A DNA stretch of 64,000 bases from Firmicutes bacterium UBA911 (GTDB taxonomy: Bacteria; Bacillota; Desulfotomaculia; Desulfotomaculales; Desulforudaceae). The position numbers and the translations under genes were made by a program. The notes under the pieces were generated by a model. It worked only from the letters and a program-made list of their open reading frames with translations. It had not been told where the DNA came from and searched no databases. Shown here piece after piece: positions 26,563-35,357 of the stretch; position 1 is the first letter of the stretch; each line of letters begins with the position of its first letter. The DNA lies in contig DBEH01000005.1 of the NCBI GenBank assembly GCA_002294005.1, positions 4,650 through 68,649 on the forward strand, given 5' to 3'.

Positions 26563-27468
26563 TCAGTCGGTGCTTTTGAAGCCCAGGTGCTGCAGTTGCC
26601 GTTCGTCCCGGCGCCATTTGGGCTTGACTTTCACCCACAGTTCCAGGTACACCCGCACGCCGAGCAGGCTCTCGATCTCCTCCCGGGCCAGCTGCCCGAT
26701 GTTCTTCAACATCCGGCCGCCTTCACCGATCAGAATCGCCTTCTGTGATTCCCGCTCCACAATTACGTTGGCCCGGATCACCGTCACCCCTTTTTGGCCC
26801 GGGAACACTTCCTCGACCACCACGGCCACGCTGTGCGGCACCTCCTGGGCGGTCAAATGGAGCACCTTCTCCCGCACCAGCTCGGCCAAGATCACTTCTT
26901 CGGTCTGGTCGGACACGGTGTCTTCCGGATAGTACCGCGGTCCCGGCGGCAGGCACCCGACCACCAGGTCGACCAAAGGGCCGGTGTTCTCTCCCGTCCG
27001 GGCGGAAAGCGGCACAATTTCTCGAAACCCCATCTTCCGGCGCATCTCGTCGATGAGCGGCAGGAGCTTGGGCTTGGCGACCAAGTCGACTTTGTTGATC
27101 ACCAGGAACACCGGCGTGCTTATCCCGGCCAGGCGTTCCAGAATGAATTCGTCCCCCGGTCCGCTCTCCCGGTGCGCCTCGATCAGGAACAAGACCAGGT
27201 CCACGTCCTTCAGGGTCTTCAAGGCCGTATCGACCATCATCCGCCCCAACTGGTGTTTGGGCTTGTGAATTCCCGGGGTGTCCACGAACACCACCTGCGC
27301 GTCGTCCCTGGTGAGCACGGCCCGGATGCGGTGCCTGGTGGTCTGGGGCTTGTCGGAAATGATCGCCACCTTGCGGCCGACCAGGCTGTTTAAGAGCGTG
27401 GACTTGCCCACGTTGGGACGCCCGACGATGGTCACGAACCCGGACCGGTGTTCCGGCGGTTGATCCAT
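26563..27468 (-). CDS. era: GTPase Era
   Basis: The 301-residue GTPase assists 30S ribosome maturation by binding the 3' end of 16S rRNA. G motifs are GRPNVGKST (G1), the TTR switch segment, DTPGIH (G3) and NKVD (G4). The C-terminal KH domain has VIVERESQKAILIGEGG. The ATG at 27468 has GGAG 8 nt upstream; an ATG 21 nt earlier lacks a binding site. It follows the ybeY-cdd gene by 165 bp, the conserved order in Firmicutes. Confidence 0.95.
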   Translation of the reverse strand: MDQPPEHRSGFVTIVGRPNVGKSTLLNSLVGRKVAIISDKPQTTRHRIRAVLTRDDAQVVFVDTPGIHKPKHQLGRMMVDTALKTLKDVDLVLFLIEAHRESGPGDEFILERLAGISTPVFLVINKVDLVAKPKLLPLIDEMRRKMGFREIVPLSARTGENTGPLVDLVVGCLPPGPRYYPEDTVSDQTEEVILAELVREKVLHLTAQEVPHSVAVVVEEVFPGQKGVTVIRANVIVERESQKAILIGEGGRMLKNIGQLAREEIESLLGVRVYLELWVKVKPKWRRDERQLQHLGFKSTD

Positions 27469-27633
27469 TGCGTTGCTCCGACCTTTCATGTTTGCTGTCG
27501 GCTACGGGGTGCCATGGTGTCACCCCGGCATTGCAGGCGGCCACGACCCGCGCATGTAAAATACCCGCAGCCCGTTATTTTAGAATTGTTTGTTCCAATC
27601 TCTGCAAGCCCTGACATGCTTGCGTTTTATAAG

Positions 27634-28470
27634 TCAGGCGTCCGTCCTGTGCAGGCGGAAAGCTTCGGGCAGAAGCTCGGAGAGGGTTCGCACCGTGAAC
27701 TCGCCGCGGCCGTCGGCCAGGATCAGGCGCAGCCCGGGCGCGAATTCACTCAACACCTGGAGGCAGGCGCCGCAAGGAAGCGCGGTCTTCTCTCCTTCCA
27801 CGGCCACCGCCAGGGCCGTAAACTCCCGGACCCCGGCGGCCACGGCCGAAACCACGGCGGCCCGTTCGGCACAGACCGCAAGGCCGTACGAAGCGTTTTC
27901 CACGTTGCACCCAGTGAAGACCCGGCCGCCGGGAACCAGGAGCGCGGCCCCCACCCGGAATCCGGAGTAAGGCGCGTAAGCGTTTTGCAGGGCCGCCCCG
28001 GCCCGTTCGGCAAGTTCGGTGTCGGACAGCGCGGCGAGCACGGCGTCCTCGCGTTCCTGCATCCGGCGCGCGTCCTCATCCCTTTCGTGATCGTAACCCA
28101 AGAGGTGGAAGGTGCCGTGCACAGCCAACCGGGCCACCTCCCACGCGAACCCGTGACCGTATTCGGCAGCCTGGCGCACCGCCGCCGGCAGGGAGATCAC
28201 CACGTCGCCCAGGAGCAAAACCCCCGGTTCATCTCCGGCCCCGGGCTCCTCTTCGCCCATGGGGAAGGCCAAGACGTCGGTCGGCCGGTCTTGTCCCCGG
28301 AAACGGCGGTTAAGGTCGTGGATATAATCGTCGTCCACCAGGGCGACGCTCACTTCGACCCGCGGCCCTGCTCCCCCGGCCAATGCCGACTCGACGGCCA
28401 TGGTGACGAGGGAGGCCAGGCGCTCATCAACCGTTACTGTTTCCTGTAAGTTGCTTATTGCGACGGTCAT
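27634..28470 (-). CDS. ybeY-cdd: YbeY endoribonuclease fused to cytidine deaminase
   Basis: One uninterrupted 278-residue frame joins two enzymes. Residues 1-150 are YbeY, the zinc RNase for 16S rRNA maturation, with RPTDVLAFPM and the metal site HGTFHLLGYDH. From about residue 155 it is cytidine deaminase, with APYSGFRVGAALL, the CNVENASYG segment, the zinc motif VCAERAA and PCGACLQVLSEF. The linker (RMQEREDAVLAALSDTEL) merges the YbeY C-terminal helix with the Cdd N-terminal helix. In most Firmicutes ybeY, dgkA and cdd are separate consecutive genes before era; here dgkA is missing and the flanks are fused. The start overlaps pgpH by 44 bp. Confidence 0.9.
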   Translation of the reverse strand: MTVAISNLQETVTVDERLASLVTMAVESALAGGAGPRVEVSVALVDDDYIHDLNRRFRGQDRPTDVLAFPMGEEEPGAGDEPGVLLLGDVVISLPAAVRQAAEYGHGFAWEVARLAVHGTFHLLGYDHERDEDARRMQEREDAVLAALSDTELAERAGAALQNAYAPYSGFRVGAALLVPGGRVFTGCNVENASYGLAVCAERAAVVSAVAAGVREFTALAVAVEGEKTALPCGACLQVLSEFAPGLRLILADGRGEFTVRTLSELLPEAFRLHRTDA

Positions 28471-30604
28471 TTCCGGCCCGTCTCCTCTCGATCTCCTTGC
28501 CGTCAGGATACTCAATCCGGTGGTGATAAATACCGGTGAACACCCGGCCGAAGGCGGCCGCGATCAGTTCCAGGTCCCGGAAGTTCAGGTTGCACTCGTC
28601 CAACTGCCCGTCCGCCAACTTGTCCTTGATCACCTTGCGGATCGGGCCCTCGATCTGGCCCGGCGGCGGGTTGGGAACCGACCGCACCGCCGCCTCCACC
28701 GTGTCGGCGAGCATGATCAGCGCCGCTTCCCTGGTCTGCGGTTTGGGACCCTCATAGCGGAAGTCCTCCTCCCGCACCAGGTTCTTCGCGTCCTGCTGCA
28801 GCGCCTTGTGGTAGAAGAAAGTGACGAGGCTCGTCCCGTGGTGCTGCTCAATGATGTCCACAATCGCCTGGGGCAGCTTGTGTTCCCGGGCGAACTCCAC
28901 GCCGTCCTTGACGTGGGCGTTCAGGACCAGGGTGGACAGACCCGGCGTAATCTTGTCGTGCGGGTTTTCCGTCGTCAGTTGATTCTCGATGAAGAAATAA
29001 GGACGCCGGATCTTGCCGATGTCGTGGTAGTAGGCGCCCACCCGGACCAGGATGGTGTCCGCACCCACCGCCTCCGCCCCAGCCTCCGCCAGATTTCCCA
29101 CCAGGATGCTGTGGTGGTAGGTCCCGGGAGCGTCCAGCAGGAGCCGCTTCAACAAGGGCTGGCCGGGGTTGGCCAATTCCAGGAGCTTGACCGCGCTGGT
29201 GATCCGGAAGGAACTCTCCAGGAAGGGCAGCGCCCCGTTCGCCAACACCGAGGACAGCAGGCCGTTCGCCGTGCCCAGGATCAGGCCGGACACCAGCAAA
29301 AGGCCCCAGGAGGTATCGGTCACCAGCCCGACCGTCATTATGGCCGCGATGTTCGCCACCGCGACCCAGGCCCCGGCCCGAACCAGGTCGGTGCGCTGGC
29401 TGAGTTTGGACACGCTGAACACCCCGGCCATCCCGCCCAGGAGGCCGACCAGGGCAAAGCGCAAGTCGTTCCCCGTCATGACCCCGACCAGGACCGCCAG
29501 AACGACCACCATGATCAGCGCCAGGCGGAGATCCAGCAGGATCGCCACCAGCATCCCCGCGGCCGCCACCGGCACCCCGTAGCCCATCAGCCCGCCAAAC
29601 TCGGGCCATTGCGTGACCTGGATGGCCACCAGCACCTTGCCGACCCCCATTACGGCCAGGACGATGATCCCCAACATGTAAAGGTAAGCGACATTCCCGT
29701 ATATCTCCCGGTGCTCGCGCCGGATGTAGAACAGCACGGCCCCCATCAGGAGCACCATCAGGAGCACCGTGCCCAGAACGCTCTTGAAGGGCGGGGGCGG
29801 TTGCAGCACTCCAGCGGCCTGGAGTTTCACCAGGTGTTCCGAGGTGACGATCTCCCCTTCGCCGATGATCTTCTGCCCCTTCAGCAGAGTCAACTGGATC
29901 GGTGCCACCTGGTCCATGGCCGCCTGCCGCAGTTGTTCGGTGCGCGACGCGTTGTAAAAGGCGTTCGGCCGCACCAAGGCATTAACCAGGTTTTGGGCCA
30001 GCAGCTCGTACGGCTGGCTCCAGCCGGCGTCCCTGATCCCCTCGGTCAAAGACTGCTTGGTGTCCGCCAGGTTCTCCTCGGCCACCCCTTGACCGGTTTC
30101 CATCGTCCGGGTGACCATCACGGTCAGTTCTTTTTCCACCGCGGCGGTGGCCGCCGGGTCTCCCCCGGCCAGGCTTGCCAGCGCACCGGCCGGCAAGGCG
30201 AAGGGGATCACCGGCTTGAGGGCCTCAGCCTTCTCCTGGGTGTTCTTGTTTTCGTCCTGCTGCGCGTCCCTGATTCCAGACATGACGCCCGTTATCTCCG
30301 CGCGCACGGCCAGGGTGACCTGCGGGTCAAAATCGTACTGCCGGGCCACCATCTGGGCGGCCTGCTGCCGGGCTTCCTCGGTTTTGACCCGGTCCTCAAA
30401 GGTGGTGGTTTCCGGTGCCTTGATGGTATCCGGGGAGGCCTGCCCCGCCTGCAGGCGCACCTGTCGGGGGAAGAAGTCGACGCAGACGATGAGGGTCAAG
30501 AACAACAGGAACAACGAGGCCGCACCCGCCCGGCGGACCTTCTGGCTGCGGAAAAGGGACGGCACGCCGCGCCCGGCGTATACCACCAGCTCACGCAGAC
30601 CCAC
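28427..30604 (-). CDS. pgpH: Membrane HD-domain phosphohydrolase (PgpH family)
   Basis: The 725-residue protein has an N-terminal membrane helix (about 25-45) and a large extracytoplasmic 7TMR-HDED domain (to about 285). About seven membrane helices follow (290-460), then a cytoplasmic HD domain. HD motifs are YHHSILVGNLAE, YYHDIGKIRRPYFF, HVKDG and EQHHGT. PgpH of Listeria and relatives degrades c-di-AMP, and this protein probably does the same. It sits between phoH and ybeY in the conserved order. The GTG start is 8 bp after the phoH stop. Confidence 0.9.
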   Translation of the reverse strand: MGLRELVVYAGRGVPSLFRSQKVRRAGAASLFLLFLTLIVCVDFFPRQVRLQAGQASPDTIKAPETTTFEDRVKTEEARQQAAQMVARQYDFDPQVTLAVRAEITGVMSGIRDAQQDENKNTQEKAEALKPVIPFALPAGALASLAGGDPAATAAVEKELTVMVTRTMETGQGVAEENLADTKQSLTEGIRDAGWSQPYELLAQNLVNALVRPNAFYNASRTEQLRQAAMDQVAPIQLTLLKGQKIIGEGEIVTSEHLVKLQAAGVLQPPPPFKSVLGTVLLMVLLMGAVLFYIRREHREIYGNVAYLYMLGIIVLAVMGVGKVLVAIQVTQWPEFGGLMGYGVPVAAAGMLVAILLDLRLALIMVVVLAVLVGVMTGNDLRFALVGLLGGMAGVFSVSKLSQRTDLVRAGAWVAVANIAAIMTVGLVTDTSWGLLLVSGLILGTANGLLSSVLANGALPFLESSFRITSAVKLLELANPGQPLLKRLLLDAPGTYHHSILVGNLAEAGAEAVGADTILVRVGAYYHDIGKIRRPYFFIENQLTTENPHDKITPGLSTLVLNAHVKDGVEFAREHKLPQAIVDIIEQHHGTSLVTFFYHKALQQDAKNLVREEDFRYEGPKPQTREAALIMLADTVEAAVRSVPNPPPGQIEGPIRKVIKDKLADGQLDECNLNFRDLELIAAAFGRVFTGIYHHRIEYPDGKEIERRRAGNDRRNKQLTGNSNG

Positions 30605-30611
30605 TAAGAGG

Positions 30612-31583
30612 TCACTCCTCTTTCAGCCTCCCGGCCCGCTCGTAGGCTTCCACGATCTTGATCACCAGCGCGTGGCGCACGGTGTCGGCCCCGGTCAGGT
30701 ATATGAACTCGATCCCGGCGGTCCCCGAGAGCACCTCTCCGGCCTCGATCAGCCCGGATGCTTGTCCCCTGGGCAAATCGACCTGGGTGACGTCACCGGT
30801 AACCACCGTCTGGGACCCAAAACCCATGCGGGTTAGGAACATCTTCATTTGCTCCGGGGTGGTGTTTTGCGCCTCATCCAGGATAATGAAGGCGTCCTCG
30901 AGCGTCCGTCCCCGCATGTAGGCCAGAGGGGCGATTTCGATAATGTGCCGGTCCAGGTAGCGCCGGGTGTTTTCCACGCCCAACACGTCAAACAAGCTGT
31001 CGTACAAGGGACGCAGATACGGATCGACCTTTTCCTGAAGGTCCCCGGGCAAAAACCCCAGTTTCTCACCGGCCTCCACGGCCGGCCGGGTCAGGACCAG
31101 ACGGCCCACTTCCTTGTTGCGCAACGCCCGCACCGCCATCACCACGGCCAGGTAGGTCTTCCCGGTCCCAGCCGGCCCGATGGCGAAAACCACGTCCTTT
31201 TCGGACATGGCCCGGACGTATTTCTGCTGTCCCAGCGTCTTGGGCCGCACCGGCTTGCCCCGCGGGGTGGTCAGGATCACTTCGCGCGCCAGGCCCGCCA
31301 GGCCCGCCTGCTCCCCGGCACGTACGCTATTGATGATATACTTGACGTCGGAAGGCGTCAAGTCGCGGCGCTCCAGGAAGAAGGCCTCCAGCTGGCGGAT
31401 GACTTCCTGCCCTTCGGCGACCTGCTCCGGAGTGCCAAAGAGGATCATCTCCCCATTGCGCAGCACCAGGCGCACCCCCAGGTCGTCCTCCAGAACGGCC
31501 AGGTGTTCATCGTAGTTCCCGACAATGGCGGCCGCCACCCGGGGGTCCTGAACCACAATCCTCTTTTCCGCCTGTTCCGTCAA
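30612..31583 (-). CDS. phoH: PhoH-family ATPase
   Basis: The 323-residue P-loop ATPase has a KH-like N-terminal part and a superfamily-1-like ATPase core. Walker A is IGPAGTGKTYLAV and Walker B is AFIILDEAQNTTPEQ, followed by GDVTQVDLPRGQ. The role of PhoH is not settled; association with ybeY and pgpH suggests RNA metabolism. The start is a TTG with AGGAGGAG upstream. It lies 31 bp after yqfD and 7 bp before pgpH, clearly in one operon. Confidence 0.9.
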   Translation of the reverse strand: MTEQAEKRIVVQDPRVAAAIVGNYDEHLAVLEDDLGVRLVLRNGEMILFGTPEQVAEGQEVIRQLEAFFLERRDLTPSDVKYIINSVRAGEQAGLAGLAREVILTTPRGKPVRPKTLGQQKYVRAMSEKDVVFAIGPAGTGKTYLAVVMAVRALRNKEVGRLVLTRPAVEAGEKLGFLPGDLQEKVDPYLRPLYDSLFDVLGVENTRRYLDRHIIEIAPLAYMRGRTLEDAFIILDEAQNTTPEQMKMFLTRMGFGSQTVVTGDVTQVDLPRGQASGLIEAGEVLSGTAGIEFIYLTGADTVRHALVIKIVEAYERAGRLKEE

Positions 31584-31614
31584 TAAGGAATTCTCCTCCT
31601 TGGGAATTCAATAA

Positions 31615-32832
31615 CTACGAGTGCGGTCTTTCCACGCCGATGTCCTCCAGGGTTTCCACGATGATCCGGACCCTGACCAACTCCTCGGCGCTTCCCGTGT
31701 CCACCAGGTCGACCCGCCGGTGCAGCACCTCGGCCTCGGCCGGCACTCGTTCTTTCAATATCCCGCGCGCTTGTTCCGTGGCCGACCGCAATGCTTCCTC
31801 CCGGCTTATGCGCACCGGGTGCGGCTTCGTTTCCCGGAAAACAGTGGTGCTTACTTCGACGGGCAGGAAGTAATTCCTCCAGCCCGGCCCCGTCCATACC
31901 GTTTCGGACGTCTGGAAGCTCGAAAAAGGATCCTCGCGGGGACCGGAGACCACCAACCGCCGCCCAAAGAGCCGTACGGCCACGCGCCGCTCCTCCCGAC
32001 CGGTGGGCTTTTGCGTATGCTCCACCAGGGCCGATTCCCCGTAGGCCTCGTACCAGACCCGGGCGTTGACGATCCCCCGGGCCCTTATCAGGCGGGGCTC
32101 AACGTTTAAAATCGCTCCCTGGGGATCGAGCGCCTCCGGGGGCCAGATTTCCCCCGAGATCAAGAGCTGCCCGGGGAAGACCGTATCCCCCTCCCGGACG
32201 ACGGCCTGGCCGCTTAGCACGAGCACGTCCCGCACCAAGCCGGCCTTGCCCGCCAGGATATCGGAGGGCCCGTCTTGGTCGGGCGGCAGGAACTTCTTCT
32301 CGGCCACGGTGATCAGCGCCCGCGTACCCCTGATTTCCAGGCCGACCCAGGCCACGGCGGGAAGCCGCTCCTTGATCTTCTCCTCCACCGCGAATACCTC
32401 AAAACGCCACTTGGGCGCACCGCGGTAGAAACCGGCTTCCCGGGCGGCGGCGATGATTTCCTGCTCTCCGACTTTAACATTCCCCTCAACCTCGACGAAC
32501 CACACAAAGGATGACAGAACATACAGCGCGGTCAGGAAAAAAACCACGCCCAGCGCCAGCGTCTTCCGGCGCCGGGCCCGGCCCAGAAAGAAGGGCAGTC
32601 CGGAGCGCCTTTCGATTTTGAACCGGCTGCCCGTGTCCCGGGCGATATGACGCAGTGGTTTGACGCCGCTCAACCGGGTCTTGATCAGGATCCGGTCCTG
32701 GTCCAGCCGCCGGATATCCCAAAAATAGATGCCCCCTCTGGTCGCCAGGTTGATGAACCGTTCCAGGGTTCGTCCGTTGACCACCATGGTTACGTAGCCG
32801 AACAGGTAGGCCAGGATCTTCAATACTAACAC
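31615..32832 (-). CDS. yqfD: Sporulation protein YqfD
   Basis: The 405-residue membrane protein has an N-terminal cytoplasmic domain, a membrane helix at about 90-110 (LALGVVFFLTALYVLSSFVW), and an extracytoplasmic region starting VEVEGNVKVGEQEII with POTRA-like character. YqfD is a sporulation protein conserved in endospore formers and is needed in the mother cell around engulfment. It is directly preceded by yqfC, the normal pair. Length and layout are typical. It supports a spore-forming host. Confidence 0.9.
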   Translation of the reverse strand: MLVLKILAYLFGYVTMVVNGRTLERFINLATRGGIYFWDIRRLDQDRILIKTRLSGVKPLRHIARDTGSRFKIERRSGLPFFLGRARRRKTLALGVVFFLTALYVLSSFVWFVEVEGNVKVGEQEIIAAAREAGFYRGAPKWRFEVFAVEEKIKERLPAVAWVGLEIRGTRALITVAEKKFLPPDQDGPSDILAGKAGLVRDVLVLSGQAVVREGDTVFPGQLLISGEIWPPEALDPQGAILNVEPRLIRARGIVNARVWYEAYGESALVEHTQKPTGREERRVAVRLFGRRLVVSGPREDPFSSFQTSETVWTGPGWRNYFLPVEVSTTVFRETKPHPVRISREEALRSATEQARGILKERVPAEAEVLHRRVDLVDTGSAEELVRVRIIVETLEDIGVERPHS

Positions 32833-32866
32833 GCTTTCACCCCCATGCCGGCTTTATTGAGTGGGG

Positions 32867-33148
32867 CTAAGTGAAGTTCAGGCTCTGGATTTCCCCCTCG
32901 ACGCACAGTTCGTCCGGCAGGATGTTGCGCAAAACCAAATTGCGGCCCCGCAAGCGGACTTCACCAACCGGCACGATCACCCGTACCGACTCCGTCGTAT
33001 ACTCGACAATGCCGCGGTGATTTTCAATAATCACCTGGACATTGCCCACCAGGACGATCTTGGGCAGGTCCAGAGCGATTTCGCCGGGTATTTCCAGCAG
33101 GTCGGCCATGGTCCGCCGCATTTTTTTGCGCACGTCGCGCCAAGCCAT
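32867..33148 (-). CDS. yqfC: Sporulation protein YqfC
   Basis: The 93-residue protein contains the YabP/YqfC fold: LEIPGEIALDLPKIVLVGN, followed by VIIENHRGIVEYTTESVRV and GRNLVLRNILPDELCVEG. It is a small sporulation protein expressed with yqfD in the mother cell of Bacillus. A purine-rich AGGGGGG stretch precedes the ATG. It is the first gene of the yqfC-yqfD-phoH-pgpH-ybeY-era series. The 150 bp to rpsU contain the rpsU terminator. Confidence 0.9.
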   Translation of the reverse strand: MAWRDVRKKMRRTMADLLEIPGEIALDLPKIVLVGNVQVIIENHRGIVEYTTESVRVIVPVGEVRLRGRNLVLRNILPDELCVEGEIQSLNFT

Positions 33149-33228
33149 AAAACCCCCCCCCCTGAAATCTGTGCGGGGGAGGAATTCCTAAAAACCTTAT
33201 TTATGTTCTAAACCGGGCCTGACAACGG

Positions 33229-33253
33229 AAAAGCCCGGTCGCTTGGACCGGGC
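33229..33253 (-). terminator. Rho-independent terminator after rpsU
   Basis: On the minus strand GCCCGGTC (33253-33246) and GACCGGGC (33240-33233) pair around a 5-nt loop and are followed by TTTT. Confidence 0.8.
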
Positions 33254-33301
33254 CCCTTGCTGCACCTTTGCGGCTCTACGGCCGCCCACACTCATACTGT
33301 A

Positions 33302-33481
33302 TTAAAAGGGACGCTTGCGCCTGCGCGCCGCTTCGGACTTTTTCTTCCGTTTTACGCTGGGCTTCTCGTAGTGTTCGTGCTTCCTGGCTTCGGCAAAAAC
33401 CCCGGCCCGCTGGCACGTGCGTTTGAAACGCCGTAGAGCACTGTCCAGAGTCTCGTTCTTTCCGACTCTGACTTCCGCCAC
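33302..33481 (-). CDS. rpsU: 30S ribosomal protein bS21
   Basis: A 59-residue basic protein starts at GTG 33481 after GGGAGGGAGGGA and reads [20 protein letters not shown], then [20 protein letters not shown] and [18 protein letters not shown]. This is a complete bS21, which sits near the mRNA exit channel and helps initiation. The overlapping longer frame on the same strand (33276-33524) is not protein-like. The gene lies between the HIT gene and yqfC, as in other Firmicutes, but the usual yqeY is missing here. Confidence 0.93.
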   Translation of the reverse strand: MAEVRVGKNETLDSALRRFKRTCQRAGVFAEARKHEHYEKPSVKRKKKSEAARRRKRPF

Positions 33482-33556
33482 CGGTATCCCTCCCTCCCAC
33501 CAGTCCGCGTCTGAGGCTAAGCATACTGTGAGATTAACACCCCTCTGTAAATATTT

Positions 33557-33901
33557 TTAGCCGGGCGGCCAGTTCAGTTCCCGCCCTGCAAGAAGGTGGT
33601 AGTGAACGTGGAAGACAGATTGTCCCCCGTCCTCCAGGCAGTTGGCAACGAGCCTGAAGCCCCGCTCCTCAAGGCCCAGGCCACGGGCCACCTGAACAGC
33701 CGCCTTCTGAAGCAGCCCCAACAACCGTTCGTCCCCGTCCCGGACATCGAACAGAGTCGGGATATGCCGCTTCGGAATAAGGAGCACGTGTACCGGAGCC
33801 ACCGGGTTGACGTCCTTGAACGCCAGGAGGTGTTCGTCCTCGTAAATCACATCCGCCGGAACGTCGCGGTTCACAATCCGGCAAAAGATACAGTCTTGCA
33901 A
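33557..33901 (-). CDS. HIT-family nucleotide hydrolase
   Basis: The 114-residue histidine-triad protein starts MQDCIFCRIVNRDVPADV and ends with the active site FHVHYHLLAGR. It is of the HinT type, which hydrolyses adenosine phosphoramidates. The TTG at 33901 was chosen because an AGGAGG lies 8 nt upstream and homologs begin at this point; the GTG codons just before it overlap the binding site. It lies 38 bp after mtaB and 75 bp before rpsU. Confidence 0.92.
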   Translation of the reverse strand: MQDCIFCRIVNRDVPADVIYEDEHLLAFKDVNPVAPVHVLLIPKRHIPTLFDVRDGDERLLGLLQKAAVQVARGLGLEERGFRLVANCLEDGGQSVFHVHYHLLAGRELNWPPG

Positions 33902-33939
33902 GCCCACCACCTCCTCACGTCGGGTCAGCCAAAGGTATT

Positions 33940-35286
33940 TTATTTGACGCTTGCCTCTGGGAATCCTGCCTCGCTGTGAATTATTCCCCTTAAATTCCCC
34001 TGCTCTGCACCGTCAGCATACACTTTTGCGATGCGCCCCGCAAGTTTGGGTCCGTTTTTGAAGAATACCCGCAAATAGTTGGGGGTGTAGCCGGTGGCGA
34101 CGCCGCCGGAAACCGACTCCACCAGCACTTCCACCGTCCGCCCCAGGTAGCGGGAGGCAAACCGGTGCCGCAATTCACGGCCCAGGGCCAGCATCTCCCG
34201 GCTGCGCTCCTTCTTGATGCGGTGAGGCACCGGGTCGGGGAAGGAGGCCGCGGGAGTCCCCCGGCGCGGGGAATAGGCAAACACGTGCAGCCCGGCAAAA
34301 CCGGTCCGGCGCACGTACTCCAGGCTCTCCCGGTGTTCGGAGGCGGTTTCGCCCGGGAAACCGGTCATGACGTCGGCGGTGACGGCCACTTCCGGCACTC
34401 CGGCGCGAATCATTTCCACCAGGGCGGCAAATTCCGCGGTTTTGTAGCGCCGCCCCATCCGAGAAAGGACGGAATCGCTGCCGCTCTGCAGCGGGATGTG
34501 AAAATGCGGGGCGCACACCGGGTTCTCCGCCATCAACTCGACCAGTTCCCGGGTGATCTCGTTCGGTTCCACCGAACTTAAGCGCAACCGGGCGAGTCCC
34601 GGAATCCGGACCAGGCGGCGCATCAGGCCCGGCAGGTTCTCCGTGCCAAGGTCCCGGCCGTAAGCCCCCAGGTTGACCCCGGTGAGCACCAGTTCGGCGC
34701 AACCTTGGTCCACCAACCCGCGGGCCAACTCGAGCACCCGCTCCGGGGGCCGGGAACGCAGGGGTCCGCGGGCGTAAGGCACGATGCAGTAGGTGCAGAA
34801 ATCACGGCAGCCCTCCTGCACCTTCAGGAAGGCCCGGGTCCGGCCCGGGTCGGCCGGCTCGGGCAGCTCCTCGAATGACCGGGCCTGTTCGATGTCCTCC
34901 ACCGCCAAAAAGGGGTCAAAAAAGGGGTCAGGCCCCTTTTTCCCGGCGGCGGCCTGCTCCACCAGGTCCACGATCCGCCCCCGTCCGGACGTGCCGGCCA
35001 CCAGGCTTACTCCGGGAATGGCGGCGGCCTCCGCGGGCGCCACCTGGGCGTAACAACCCATCACCACGACCAGTGCCTTGGGGTTGGCGCGCACCGCCCG
35101 GCGCACGACCTGCCGCGATTTGCGGTCCGACTCACCGGTGACCGTACAGGTGTTCACCACGTATACGTCCGCCGTCTCCTCGAAAGGGACGACCTCATAG
35201 CCGCGGTCCCGGAAAAGGGCGGCCAGACCCTGCGTTTCGGCCTGGTTGACTTTACAGCCCAGGGTGTGGAAAGCGGCTTTTTTCAT
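33940..35286 (-). CDS. mtaB: tRNA t6A methylthiotransferase MtaB
   Basis: The 448-residue radical-SAM enzyme converts t6A37 to ms2t6A37 in ANN-decoding tRNAs. It has the UPF0004 domain (FHTLGCKVNQAET, VVNTCTVTGESD, MGCYAQ) and radical SAM CRDFCTYCIVPYARG, both binding 4Fe-4S clusters. A C-terminal TRAM domain (about 375-435) follows. Between the two domains (about residues 115-127) lies [13 protein letters not shown], encoded by an in-frame copy of the GGGGTCAGG palindrome family, which fits a surface linker. It follows rsmE in the conserved order. Confidence 0.93.
   Translation of the reverse strand: MKKAAFHTLGCKVNQAETQGLAALFRDRGYEVVPFEETADVYVVNTCTVTGESDRKSRQVVRRAVRANPKALVVVMGCYAQVAPAEAAAIPGVSLVAGTSGRGRIVDLVEQAAAGKKGPDPFFDPFLAVEDIEQARSFEELPEPADPGRTRAFLKVQEGCRDFCTYCIVPYARGPLRSRPPERVLELARGLVDQGCAELVLTGVNLGAYGRDLGTENLPGLMRRLVRIPGLARLRLSSVEPNEITRELVELMAENPVCAPHFHIPLQSGSDSVLSRMGRRYKTAEFAALVEMIRAGVPEVAVTADVMTGFPGETASEHRESLEYVRRTGFAGLHVFAYSPRRGTPAASFPDPVPHRIKKERSREMLALGRELRHRFASRYLGRTVEVLVESVSGGVATGYTPNYLRVFFKNGPKLAGRIAKVYADGAEQGNLRGIIHSEAGFPEASVK
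34907..34941. repeat. Palindromic repeat inside mtaB, copy 4
   Basis: A half unit (AAAAAGGGGTC) is followed directly by a complete AAAAAAGGGGTCAGG-CCCC-TTTTT unit. Together they encode an extra linker peptide in mtaB without breaking the frame. Confidence 0.8.
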
Positions 35287-35357
35287 GGTCTCGTCTCAAT
35301 TCCCCAACTCCGGCGAATTTTATTTATGGTGGATTATGCCCTACGCACGGCCGGCGC

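Noticed and set aside
33276..33524. 82-residue frame over the rpsU region
   Set aside because: It is a shadow of rpsU; the bS21 frame is unmistakable.
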